Assembly (NCBI RefSeq): GCF_003171515.1
Contig: NC_089390.1
Coordinates: 2,790,001-2,854,000 of the forward strand
DNA from: Pyrenophora tritici-repentis
Taxonomy: Eukaryota; Ascomycota; Dothideomycetes; Pleosporales; Pleosporaceae
DNA length: 64,000 bases
Reading direction: 5' to 3'
In this document: positions 1 through 11,808 of the stretch, piece after piece
How the letters are laid out: the number at the start of each line of letters is the position of its first letter
Position numbering within the stretch: the first letter of the stretch is position 1
Notes under the pieces: model-generated
Told to the model about the DNA's origin: nothing
The model's input: the letters and a program-made list of their open reading frames with translations, nothing else
Databases searched by the model: none
Program-made: the position numbers and the translations under genes

Positions 1-20
1 GTGGCTCTGGCTCCGGCCAT
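1..20 (-). CDS. possible 5' end of a gene leaving the window
   Basis: On the minus strand an ATG at 20-18 has an A at -3 and a G at +4, and reads open to the window edge (about six codons starting MAGARA). It could be the start of a gene lying outside the window, with 21-650 as its upstream region. There is far too little sequence to identify it, and chance is a reasonable alternative. Confidence 0.2.
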
Positions 21-1315
21 GATTGGCATCTTGGTAGGACATCGGGGCGTCCTGGGTGCGAGTGCGGCGCTCAACTCGGCATCAACCCCAACTATTCGTT
101 ATCGCGCGTACATGCAAGATGGAGATCAAAAGAAGCGAGTGTCGGTGTCGGAGCGGGCAAATGCGAGACCAAAGGCGGTAGCGGGATATGTACGCTCAGC
201 GCAGGAATCAAAGGACGCGTGTCGAGTATTTAGGAAAGCGATGGTGAATGAACAAGTGAAGAAGAGCGGGACGGCCTTGGATGCGCACACCCACAGTCCT
301 CAGAAAGCCACATTAAACCGGGGTCAGCCCCGGTCAGCGACGAGAAGAGGGCACACGAAGACGGTTAGGCTAGGGCTGAACTCCGCAGACGTCCAGGAAC
401 CGCTTGAATTATATTTAGTTGCATGTCGTGCATGTACTATCGAACTAGCTACTACAAGCCCACGACAAACATCTTTGGGCTGCCATGTACACGACTGGCA
501 TTGCACGTCAGTCGCGTCCATGTCGATGATACAGGACCCAAGAAACTAAAACAGTGAGCTATACGAGATCCGAAACGAAGCTGACAGCTTACTACGCAAT
601 CTGCGAGAGCCCCTTGCGCCACACGAGCCACTCATGCCACTTCTACTGAGCCACAGTGTGGAGAGGTGTGGCGCGTGCGTCCTTGCGCTTGCGTGGCTTG
701 AGGCTTGAGGCTTGAGGCTTGCAGTTGCGCGGCGGACATGTCCGAAAACGAACATGGTTTGCTCACTGTGTATCTTCACAACCGATTTTATTCACGCATG
801 CCATATACTCGTCCAGGTACTGACTGTGGCATGTGTGTAAATTGGGCTCCATCCACCTGCTCTGGAGTTTTGTTTTTGTTTCATGCTGCGAGTCCATCGC
901 TTGGTAGACGTGCACATGTCCAGCAAACGTCGTCGCTGGAAGCCACCCCATCCTCATGGCGATGCTTTTACGAGCAGAATATATAGCAATACATGCAATA
1001 AGCAAGTCCAAGCATTTACAACGTGCCTCTACTAGTAGCTTGTGGACCCCTTTCAAGATTGGACTTGCATTGTGCAGGTGTAGACTTACCCCTTTAGGCC
1101 ATCCCAGATATCCGCGGGAGAGCCACAATTTGGACGCGACATATGAACCTCACTACTCACATTCAACACATCACCGCCTCGCCCATAATCCAACCCGTGA
1201 CCACGACCTTCCGTATCACTATCTCAATACACACATAATATCCCCACACGTCGACGCTGGCCCTTGGAGACCGCATCTCCCTCACACGCGTCGCCGCACG
1301 CGAGGCATCGCAGCC
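21..1315. other. intergenic region, no supported gene
   Basis: Several open frames occur here, but none has recognisable domains, codon bias or splice structure. The right-hand part (about 1130-1315) is CT- and CA-rich like fungal 5' leaders and probably contains the promoter and leader of the PHD-finger gene that starts at 1316. A heptamer tandem repeat sits at 695-721. Confidence 0.6.
695..721. repeat. tandem heptamer repeat
   Basis: Nearly four perfect copies of the heptamer GGCTTGA follow one another. It is a simple local duplication with no evident function. Confidence 0.8.
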
Positions 1316-3996
1316 ATGCCGTCTCGGAAGCGCGCCGCGGATGAAATGGAGACGGAGGTAGCCGTCGAGGAGCCAAGCACACTACAGAGGCTGCGCAATA
1401 TGTGGGAGTTTGCGAACCTTGCCCAGTACATCAGCCTGTTCGGCGATGCTGTGAAGATCGACAAGGACCTTGACATCGAGGTATGTGCAGGTTGCGCCGA
1501 GCGTCACAAGACGCGCAATACACACTCTAGATGCAACCTCAACTCACCCATATCTAGGAGTTGGAGTCCGAATGCCTCAAGCCCCAGCCGTCAGAGAAAC
1601 TGGCGCAGATTGGCCTAGCGCTGCTGAAGCATGTGTCGTCACACAAAGGCTTGACGTGAGTCTTCGCAATTGCGCATGTCGCATACATACTAATGTTATT
1701 TTAGGCTCGAGATATTCGATGAATACACCCGCCGCCAGTATGTTGCGAAAGCGCCTGCTCGGAACCCCTTCGGGACCGAAGAGGAGCCCGCCAAATTCTA
1801 CGACCTCGACGTCTTTACCAAGATACGAGTACTACAACAGCTGTCCGTATGGACGTTGAACAACCCAAACTCCATCAGGGAGAGGATGGCGGCAACAGAC
1901 AGCGAGCAGACGCTTTGGGTGAGTAGCGTGTAGAATAATCACGGGCAATAGCTGACAGTGTACTGTAGCGCATGGAGCCTACAGGCTGGGATTCACAGGA
2001 GAGGTCGCTCTTCGTCTTGGACGACAACCGCATGTATCGACTTACGGACCCACCGCCGCCACCCGAGCCAGTCAGAGCCAAGTCGAAGCCGAAGCCGAAA
2101 AAATCAAAAGGATCACGATCGAGTAAGCGGCAAAAGATTTCCACTCCCGAACCAGAGGAGCCCGCTGAGGAGGAACATGCGATGGCGGAGCAGGAGACTC
2201 AGCAGGCTGACAGCGGTCTCGGAGGCAAAAAGTGGGAATGCATCTGCGTCACGTTGGAAGACTACCAGGAATACATGAACATTATCCGGAAGAGTCGCGA
2301 CCCAAACGAGAAGGTCCTACTCAAACGCCTTCAGGAGGATGTAATCCCCGTGTTGCAAAGTCAGGCTGAGGAACAGGCAAGGAAGCAGGCTTGCAAGATG
2401 AAGGAGTTGGAGAACATGCAGAAGCTAGCCATGGCCAAGCGCTCATCTCGCATTTCCTCGCGACTCGAGAAGCAAAAGGAGGTTGAGGAGGCTGAGGCAG
2501 CCGAACGGAGGAGGCAAGAGGAGCTTGCAATGGCCAAAGCGGAGCAAGAAAAGCAGAAGAAACTAGAGGAAGCGCACGATTCCCGCAGGATGACACGCGA
2601 GCAGCGGCTCAAGGAGCGTGAGACGGCCAAAATACTCAAGGAAGAGGAGCTGCGTAGACTACAAGAGGACGAACAAAAGCTAGCGTCGAACAACGCCAGG
2701 CTGTCAGAGCGACACTTGAAGGCAATGATGAAGAAACACGAGAGCGATCTCAAGAGACTGAACGAAGAGGAGGACTGGTTCTTTGACTGCGAAAAGTGTG
2801 GCACGTACGGCTCCAACCTGGTATGTTACTTGATCAATCATCCATGCTCCCACTGACCTCCCCAGAACGACAATACGCCTCAGATATCATGCGAGAAGTG
2901 CAATGTCTGGCAACACATGAAGTGCCACGGCATCACAGAAGAACAGGCCGACGATTCAAAATTCGTATTTGTCTGTACTTCATGCAAACGCAAGGAGGCA
3001 GAGGTGGATCAGCAGAAACTTCCGTCTTTGAAGTTGCGGATAACATCACAGTCGCCGTCCTCTAATAGCCAGGTACAGAAAAACGGCGCAGAGCCTTCTG
3101 TACCGGCGCGCCGGCCTGAACAGGTACACATACCAGCATATCAACCGTCCACGCACTCGGCTCAGCCATGGGCTGATGGCCCAAGTCTATCCCCACGCGG
3201 CCAAGCTCTTGGACCACCTGGTATCCAAAGATCGGAGGCGGCGTACGGATCACCAACAAAGGGTGCGAACGGCAGCATGTCGTCGCCAATACGAACCCGC
3301 ACGCTGTCTCCGAGCCAAAATCCTAGAAACAGTTACCCTACATCATCACCCCCGCCATACAACCTAGAGCGAATCCCAAGCAGCCCAAACAAGAGCTTCC
3401 ACATGCCGCAACCGCAGCAAAATGGTAGCTCGTTCGGCGGACCGAATCCATTCAGCTCCAACTTTGTACCATCACAACCTGCGCCATATTCGCGAAGCTT
3501 CAGCCGACCAGCATCAGCTGCAGGCCCGGGTGGCTCTCCAGTAAAACACTCGCCGGCTGCTTCACCTCGTCTAGCTCATGGCCTACCGCCGAGCTTCAAC
3601 TTCAATAGTCCGCATTCATCCTTTCCACCGAGCTCAGCTCATCGACCGTCCTTTTCACCCACCAAACACAGCTCACCGGCTCCCATGCCTGCACACATGT
3701 CATCGCCAGCGCCAGCACCAGCACCGATGAGAATAGTCCCCTCCCCATCAGCACAAATGCCAGCTCGTATGTTGCCAGACCCTATTCCAGCACCATCAAA
3801 ACACGACGGCATGCGACCAGTGTCCAGCCATCAAATGTCCGAGACACCCATCTTTCCTCCTGTTAGGAGCTTGGAGCCCCTGTCCAGTCCTACGATTCTG
3901 GATCCCCCAATCAAGAAATCAAGCCCCAGGCCAGATAAATTTCACTCGCTGACGAACGGGACCAACGGCGTGGAGAATAGTAGCAGTGACCAATAG
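1316..3996 (+). CDS. DDT/WHIM-like and PHD-finger chromatin protein
   Basis: Five exons (1316-1480, 1558-1655, 1705-1918, 1969-2820, 2866-3996) join in frame to an 819-residue protein. The N-terminal 160 residues look like a DDT region. They are followed by a WHIM-like motif (GWDSQERSLFVLDDNRMYRL) at the start of exon 4. A basic linker and a long charged coiled coil (about 240-430) lead to a PHD finger whose C4HC3 ligands are C433, C436, C452, C455, H460, C463, C480 and C483. The intron at 2821-2865 splits the finger. The last 330 residues are Pro/Ser-rich and probably disordered. PHD fingers read histone H3 tails, and DDT-WHIM-PHD proteins such as human RSF1 are subunits of ISWI remodelers. 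A nuclear, remodeler-linked role is therefore inferred. Exon 1 starts at the first ATG of the open frame. No one-to-one yeast orthologue is claimed. Confidence 0.85.
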
Positions 3997-4993
3997 AATT
4001 GCAGATCGATAAGATTATGGCAATAGTGTGTTCAGAGCTATAGAGCACCACAACATTACACGACCTGTTTCTCCTTTATTCGGGCTCTTTTTACAAGGTT
4101 CAATTCTGGCACTATAAAGTTTGTATTAGTTAGCATGAAGCTTGTTCTATCTTTTACGCGTTTTTGCGATGTTATTGTTGTCTATGGGGCACATGGACAG
4201 ACTCATGGCTCCCTTTTGCAGTGTTCGTTCGTTTGTTTTGTTGCATAGTTGGAAGAGGAGGAATGGGGCAAGCATAACTGGGTGTTTGATCTTTGTGATA
4301 CTCTCTGCTGGACAAGATGCACGGCATTCGAAGCATATGGTAAATGACGAGGCGAGGCGCGATGCGGTTGATTTTCTTCTTTTCTTAGACGTTTTTTCTT
4401 AACAGAGGTTTGATCCTCGTATCGAATTTAGAATGATATTAATTTGAAAGGAGGCGTACGCTTGTCTCTCCACATGTATGACTAAGCTTGTGTGCCTCTC
4501 GACTACGTAAACATTCATCAACTCCTTTGGTACTCGCTGGACGCTAGCACTAAGCATATGCCAGTCTATGGGACCGTCGCGCGGGCACATGAGACTGCCG
4601 GATAGTAGGAACCCTGCAGAGAGTACTACCGTACCTATAGTCGTGCAGAGCGGCAGCTAACTTGAATGCGACCAAGGCGGGTTATCACGTGAAGATTGAC
4701 AGCGTGATTGCGTTATAATGTGGCGATGGGCCGCGGAGGTGGTTTGTCAGAAAGGTTTGGAAATGCAAGCCTATCGATAGGCCGGCGCGCTCCACGGTTG
4801 CGTGACGGCAAAGGGTCTTTCGCCGCGACATCGGGACGAGATTTTGGACTTTTGTATTTGACTGCGTTCTTTCTCTTTCTGGTGTCGCACAGGTTTTGCT
4901 TCTGCATAGGACGGTGTTCCAATCTCTATCGTTCTCTTTGAACTCTGTTTTCTCAAATCGCATCGCAATACCCCTCCCCCGCTACGCGGCAAT
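3997..4993. other. intergenic region with NAR1 promoter
   Basis: This is the space between two same-strand genes. It should hold the 3' UTR of the PHD gene and the promoter of NAR1. A CACGTG E-box lies at 4686-4691, about 300 bp before the NAR1 start; CACGTG is the core site of Cbf1-type bHLH factors, but its use here is untested. I see no coding sequence. Confidence 0.6.
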
Positions 4994-6936
4994 ATGAGCG
5001 CCATTCTTTCGGCCGATGACTTGAATGACTTCATATCTCCTGGTGTCGCGTGTATAAAGCCCATAGAAACAATACCTGTACAGCAAACAGAGAATGCAGT
5101 ATGACTCTCCCTGGCATTGCGCTATCTGCGGCTAATACTAACAATTGCTAGAATGCTTACGAGGTCACCACCGAAGAGAAGGCCGCTGCCTCGGAACCGC
5201 CACCGCCTGCCTCGATATCGCTTACAGATTGTCTCGCATGTTCCGGATGCGTGACTAGTGCGGAAGCAGTCTTGGTGTCACTGCAATCGCATACCGAAGT
5301 CCTTAGCACGCTGGATACACATCCGTCATTGCGCGCACCATGGCTGGCACCCAGCGGGAACAACGGGGTCGTGAACGGAAATACGACTAACGGTGCAACT
5401 AACGGTGTGAAGGGAAGTCATGCTGAGGGAAAGCTGTTTGTGGCGAGCGTCTCACCGCAGGCGCGCGCGAGTCTCGCAGCCGTCTTCAATGTCTCCGAGG
5501 CAGAGGCTGGAAACATGATCTCGCAGCTCCTTAGCGGACCCTCTGGCTTGAGGGATGGGGGACAGCAGGGAAGCGACTTTATTTGGGTCATCGACACCAA
5601 TGCCATGCGCGAAGCCTGCCTTGTTGCAGCAGCAGACGAAGTCACGAAAGCGCTGGCCCTCGAAGCAGCCAAGGCGTCGCCAAAGCCCGGGTCCGAGGGC
5701 GCAATCGATATCACGCCGAAAGCACCCATCCTCACATCGGCGTGCCCAGGCTGGATATGCTACGCCGAAAAGACACATCCATATGTTCTACCACACCTCT
5801 CGCGTCTCAAGTCTCCCCAGGCGCTTACTGGCACCTTGATCAAGTCGGTTCTCAGCGAACGCTACAACGTACCCCCGTCGCAGATATGGCATCTCGCAAT
5901 TATGCCGTGCTTCGACAAGAAGCTTGAAGCGAGTCGCGGCGAGCTTACGTCTGCCGCCTGGCTACCCAGCCACGACTCAACGCAAGAAAAAATACGAGAC
6001 ACAGACTGTGTGATTACGGCTCGAGAACTACTACATCTTGCTGCCGCCCGCGGTATCAACTTTGCTAGTCTTCCCCGAACATCGCTCCCTTCGGCGGACC
6101 GAACGCCATTTCCCGACTCAAAGCTCGATGCTTTCCTTTTCCCTCCATCACGTCGGAAGAACCAAAGCGCACTCGCCGGACCCTCTGGCGGATACCTATA
6201 TCACATACTACAAACGTACCAAGCGCAGAACCCGGGATCGACGATATCTGTGGCGAGAGGGCGGAATGCGGACGTGGTCGAATATTCGGTCGTGCGTGAC
6301 TCTGAAACCATAATCAAGGCGGCGCGCTTTTACGGATTCCGGAATATCCAGAACTTGGTACGGCGACTGAAGCCTGCAAAGGCTAGTCGGCTACCCGGTG
6401 GCAAAACGGGTGTTAGTAGAAGGCCGGGAGGGGCCGGTGCGGCTATAGGCGAAGGCGTAAAGAACTATGCCTATGTGGAAGTCATGGCTTGTCCCGGCGG
6501 GTGCACAAACGGCGGTGGACAAGTCAAGGTTCAAGAAGTGGAAGAAGTGCGCGTCTACGAAGGCATCCAACAAGCGAATGAAGATGCACCCGTACCAAAA
6601 CCCGGGCCCAAAGAGCAGAAAGAGTGGCTGGCAAGGGTCGACGATGCCTACTTTTCGGGCACGGATTCAGAAGAAGACGAAAAGACCAACAGTGTCGAAG
6701 ATCGGGGCACTAAGCCTGTCACTACAAGTGGCCAAGCCGATCAAGATATCGTAGATGGCATATTGAGATCCCGTATCAAGGATGTCATAGCACATTGGTC
6801 GAGTATCACGGGCGTAGATCAACAGAAACTGATCTACACGTCCTACATCAAGGTCGAGAGCAATGTTGGGAAGAAGAAGCAAAGTGATATGGAAAGAGTC
6901 GCTGGCCTAGCTGTTACCGTAGGAGGTGGATGGTAG
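4994..6936 (+). CDS. NAR1: cytosolic Fe-S cluster assembly factor NAR1
   Basis: Two exons (4994-5098, 5152-6936) encode 629 residues. The 53-nt intron has a textbook branch site (TACTAAC). NAR1 is the iron-only-hydrogenase-like protein of the cytosolic iron-sulfur assembly (CIA) machinery. It binds two Fe4S4 clusters and passes them to the CIA targeting complex. The N-terminal cluster ligands are visible as C20 and the CLACSGC triad C62, C65 and C68. Hydrogenase-type motifs follow: [20 protein letters not shown] and [13 protein letters not shown]. The true start is the short upstream exon, because without it C20 would be lost. A Gly/Asn-rich insert after the first cluster and an acidic stretch before the C terminus look like variable loops. 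The protein ends in tryptophan, as is usual in the family. It is essential in yeast and the copy looks intact. Confidence 0.95.
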
Positions 6937-7881
6937 TAGCACTCTCCTTTTTTCTTTCTTATTGTCCTCGTTACTATCACTATCATCGGCATGCATGGGC
7001 ATTGGGTTGGGCGTTTGATAGATATGTCACGATAGAAATATGACTACGTACAGTACAGTACAAACTGCTAGTCAAATAATTCGGTAAAAATCATATCTTC
7101 AAGTCAAAATCTTCACATTCGGTCATTCACTCATCCTACCGCATATCCACACCACTAACAAAAGAGCGAAAGGCATAGCCCACCTGTCGTGTGAACCCCA
7201 AAATGTCAACCCAACCCCCTTTGGTATCGAAGCGGGAGCAAGCGGAGCGGCAAGGCACATCACGACGCCATCGGCGCCGCACACGCGCATACCAGCCCAT
7301 CCATCCATCTAATCGATCGGAAGGGAAAGCGAAAACCCAAGTAACTACGAGGAATCACCTTGTACAACGTCCCCGCCCCCTTTTGTTTCACATTGACCAG
7401 ATCCTTTAGGTCCCGAGATATCCCCGCGCCGGTACCGTGGGTTAGTACAGGTTGGGCAGGGATAGCATGGAAAGGAAGGAAGGTCGAGAGACGTTTGTGT
7501 GCGTGTGTGCGTGGCAGGGGAGTAGGTAGGTACACATGTGGTGGACAGGAGGTGCACCATGAGGACGAGGAAGCTGAGTCAGGTATCTGAATTGCGATAT
7601 TCCTTGTTTTACTATACGTGGTACCGGGCGAACTTGGACATGGACACGGTGTCGCGTATGCGTTGGCTGACTGCTAGAAGGGGAACGCAGTCAGGGTTCG
7701 AGGGCGGCCGTGTGATCGCGTGGCGAGTGCAAGAAGATAACGAGGTCGAGCACAGAACATGACAAGGTCGAGAGAAAAACATGGATTGCGTATACAGGTG
7801 GCAAACATGGTAATGTATTGCGCAATGCGATGATGAGTCAAGAAATAGTTGCCTTCTTCAGATGCCGCAAACGCAAACGCA

Positions 7882-7920
7882 TGCACACACACATATATAC
7901 ATACACATACATACACACAC
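7882..7920. repeat. degenerate CA/TA microsatellite
   Basis: Alternating CACA, TATA and CATACA units run over about 40 bp in the non-coding region. Confidence 0.7.
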
Positions 7921-8310
7921 ATGGAGCTATGCAATGGCTGAATGGATAGGGATATCCAAAGTTTTCATTTCTAAGATACCGCAGGCACAACAATGGCGAG
8001 CAAAAAGAACCTTTTTTTTTTCTTCTAATCGCAACAAATGAGACTGACATAGGAAAGGTTGGGAGGAGGGGATTATCTAAGCTAGCTATACACTACAACA
8101 TAGGAAAAGTATATACATACAAACAGCAACAACAAGATAAACGATTGCATGTACAATGACAGCAAAGGAAAAGGTGGGTGAACAAGCTCCAGGCGCTGTA
8201 CCCATGTACATGTTGAGCGAAAGCAAAAGAAGAATAAAACAAAACAAAAGTCAGGTGTTGGGTATCATACTCTTCTTTTCCGATGAAGCCAAAGCTTTCC
8301 ACACCGCGTA

Positions 8311-8333
8311 GGGGGGGGGGCGTGGGGGGGCGG
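8311..8333 (+). repeat. G-rich tract
   Basis: Ten Gs, CGT, seven Gs and CGG lie in a row in the intergenic region. The run could form a G-quadruplex; no function is shown. Confidence 0.6.
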
Positions 8334-9396
8334 TAAGAAAGGTACAGTGGGGGTTGTTGACAAGTGAGCCATCCTGGGCTATACGTCGGGTGTATTACCA
8401 TATTAGAAGAAAACAAAACGCGTGTGTAGGATACTATCTATTTGGCGAGAAGGGTGGAGACATGGGTAGAGGAAAAGATGCTGCGCTGAAAGTCGACATA
8501 TGGACAAGAACAAGACAGATGGCGGGGAAGGAAAAAAAAGAGTTTTCGCATTGTAAAACCAGATGTAAACGCAAGGAGAGAGAGTAGAGGCCAGTTGATC
8601 GCTCAAAACTATGTCTTACAACGACCACACCGGGTCCACCAACCCACCGCCGTTTCCATCTATGCACACCTCCAAGGTATTCCAAGAAGAAAAAACAGGG
8701 TTCCTCCCTTTTCCGTTCCCTTTAACCAACAAGGATAATACTACTAGATGGTAGGTATAATGTAGTCGCCAGCTCAAATTGGGGTATCCGCCAACGAAAT
8801 GAAGCGCTTGAAAGAAAAAAACTCGGTCTAGTATGGTATGACAGGTAGTAGCGCCTACAACCCCTCAACGATGGGGAGGCGCCAAAAGATTCCGAAACTG
8901 AAGCACGGCCAGACCCTGAGATGTTTATCGACACGGACAGTCCTTGTGGTCGACCGGAATAACTTGTAAGGTATCAACAATTTCCCGCGAAATAGAACAC
9001 TCCCGCCTTAAGTCCCGGAGTAAGATGCCGCCCAAAGATGACTCAGTAAAAGGAAAAGTATGTAGTGTTACAGAGCGAATGTGGATCTGATATTGGAAAG
9101 GGCAACGCAATGTTGCGAGATGACAAATGATGGTGGATGCGCGAAGGACGGAGATGCTCGTGACGCCAAGAACACCGTCCCATAGACGCGCTTGCTTTTG
9201 AGGGCTTTGTAGCGCGTAGCGTCTGTGTCTATCTTTCTGTAATCGTGCACCGTTCCAGACGGGAGAGCTCAATGTCGTACGGTCGTATAGGAAGCGACAA
9301 CGAGCGGGTGCGGTGACCCAAATTACAATTATACGGGTGAAACAGCATGCAGCGAAGGCAAGGCGAAAAGAAGTATGGGTCCCGGCAGGTTGGATA

Positions 9397-11808
9397 TCAT
9401 CGATGACGGGTTTGTGCCGCCATGAGGCTGGCGGCGACGCTAGAGGCCCAGTCCGAATCGTACGGAGGTGTGGGCCACTTTGACACAGGGTCGTTGTTCT
9501 TGGCCAGGTTCTTTGAGATATCTACAGGCTTGCTTGGTGTCATGTACTCGGACTGGTCAAAGTTCACGCTGTTGCGCTTGGCCGATGGCGAGGGCGTTAG
9601 ATAGGACCCGGCAGCGGCAGATTGCTTCTGGCTATCGAGATTCTTCGCAGCCTTGTGTGTGGATGCAAGCACCTCACTGAGTAGCTCCTCCTCCTCGTTG
9701 GGAGTCTCATATCGGTTAGAAGGGTTAGACTTGTTCTGGAGTGCTCGGCGTGTCCTGCTCGAAATTGGCGCGTTGACTCCGTTCTCACCAGTCCTCGGCT
9801 CGGGTCCGTGAGGGACAGAATGATGGCGTTTGAGCATAGGGTTTGACGCAACACGTGAGCTCTTCATCGACGCAGTCTGGTGTGAGTGCGCCTCGACGCT
9901 ATCTCGTACGTGTTGCAACGCCTTGTCGAGCTCAGAGAAGTCCGAGGTTGAGGAGGATGCAGCACCTTGAGCCGGGTCCATGATCAAAGACTGCCTCGCG
10001 CTATTCGTCGCCCAAGGAGCACATCCAGCATTGGCCTCGATGTCATCCGAGTTTGGCGACATAGGGGTCTGGTAGCGTCCAGAAAGGCGGCGAGCGCGCT
10101 TCCTGAGGTGTGAGAAGAACCCTTCCTTGTGTCCGGCCGGAGAGGTAACCTCTGACTGACCGTTCAATGCGCGTTCTGCTTCTTGACGATGCACGTCTGC
10201 GTAGTGGTTGCCGTGCGAGGCGACAGAAAGCTGTCGGCCAATCTTCTTCGCGGCCAACTCATCGTTGGCAGCACGAACATTGGCTTGTGCAGTAACTTCA
10301 GCCGAAAGTGGGGAAATCGGCTTGATGGAAGGTAGAATGGGGATAGGCGCGCCATTGTTAGAAGCCCCGTTCGTCCACGTAGCTCGCTTAGTGGCAGCAG
10401 GACGAGGCTTAGTCGCCCCACTCACATCGCCGGAATTCACATGTGCAGGGGATGCCGCAGGTGATATCGTCTGCACGGTGCTGTGCTGTGGGACTGCTGG
10501 TGCACTCTCGCGAGCTACCAACGAGCGTCGGAGCCATGAAGAGGTCTTGGATGTGAGCTTGGGGGAGGCCTCTGGAGAATCCTTTCCAGAGATCTCGGAT
10601 CCTTTGCGGCCCAATAGTCGGGAAGAAGATGACTTGAGTCGCAGGGGGTCGACTGCGTCCTGAAAGTACTCGTGATCAAGAGCCTGGCGGGAAGTAGGTC
10701 TTGCACGGGGGTCCCACAAGAGACACCATGTGACAAACTGGGCCAAACTGGCAGGCCATTGTGGTGTTTGGAGAATGGTGTCTAATGAGTGCGGGGCCAT
10801 CTAGGCAGAGAGTTAGTGATGAAATGGAGTAGAGTTGTTGTCTTGTCTTACCTTGGGGAAAGAGAAGCCCAGCTTCTGTGCCAGCCTGACACCTTCTTTC
10901 CACTCACCACCACCAACTCGCTGGCCGTGCTTGTTGACCCAGCCTCCCGGGCTACCCATGATCTCGCAGACCCTCCAGACTTGGTCAACCTCATTTCCAC
11001 CGGGGAAGAGGGGCTTGAGCGTCGCAATCTCAACAGCCATCGCACCGACTGCCCAGATATCGACAGGTGCAGAGTACTGACCGGCTCGCAGGAGCACTTC
11101 GGGCGCACGGTACCATCGAGTGGAAACATATGTAGTGTAGGGCAGCTTAGAGTGAGTCTCTCTTGCAAGACCGAAATCGGCAATCTTGATGGTGTAGACT
11201 GGTGGGGTCGAAGGGGGGGTCATCATTGCCGAGTACCTGCGGAAGGGATGCGATGAGTCGTTTTGCTGTGATGTTGAAACAAGGATGTTCTCCGGCTTGA
11301 TGTCACGATGGAAGAACTCGCGGTCATGGATGTGTTCCAGGCCAGACAATATCTGGAAGAGGATACTCTTCACGCTATGCGCATCCATTGGCTTGTGGTC
11401 TCGGGCCTTCATGAGCTGGTAGAGGTTGCCATCCATGAACTCCATGGCGATGTGAAGCCGCCGGCTATAGGGGTCCAGGAAGATGTCCAGTGCTGGCACA
11501 AGGTGGGGGTGCGGTGGTAGCGATCGCAGGAAGATGACTTCCCGCAACTCCAGACAGCTTGAAAATGAATCGAAAGTCTTCTTCATTGTCTTGATGGCGA
11601 CCTACATGACGTTAGCTTGTCTCGATGTCTAGCTCATGTGTAAGCTCGCACTCACCAAAGTGCCGCGACGTGCAATGTGAGAACCAGCAGTTCGAACGCG
11701 TGCAAGGGCGACGCTGCCGAAGCTGCCGTCACCAATCTCCTTCATCACCTCATACCTCTCCTCGAGAGAGGCCCAGCCATGTGGCTGTACTTGTGATTCT
11801 GGGTGCAT
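9397..11808 (-). CDS. IME2/MAK-type (RCK family) protein kinase
   Basis: Three exons on the minus strand (11808-11656, 11601-10852, 10800-9397) join in frame to 768 residues. The kinase domain comes first. It has a glycine loop GDGSFG at 26-31, VAIK with Lys55, HRD at 149-151, DFG at 193-195, a T-x-Y activation motif (TTY, 207-209) and APE at 217-219. These features place it in the CMGC group, RCK/MAK family, which includes yeast Ime2 and Aspergillus ImeB. These kinases control meiosis and, in filamentous fungi, sexual development and light responses. The C-terminal 450 residues are Ser/Pro-rich and apparently disordered, with no recognised domain. The short first exon supplies the glycine loop, so the start at 11808 is well supported. 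Human and Schizosaccharomyces relatives have similar long tails. Assignment to family is firm; exact orthology is inferred. Confidence 0.9.

Larger units (their letters stand above)
6937..9396. other. long convergent intergenic region
   Basis: The 3' ends of NAR1 and the IME2-like kinase gene face each other across 2.46 kb. Small open frames occur on both strands, but none has family features or a convincing splice model. The stretch holds a CA/TA-rich repeat (7882-7920) and a G-rich tract near 8311. It probably consists of two 3' UTRs plus spacer; a non-coding transcript cannot be excluded. Confidence 0.5.

Noticed and set aside
1..549. Open frame of 182 codons on the plus strand
   Set aside because: Translation is compositionally random, starts with GTG at the window edge and has no family features.
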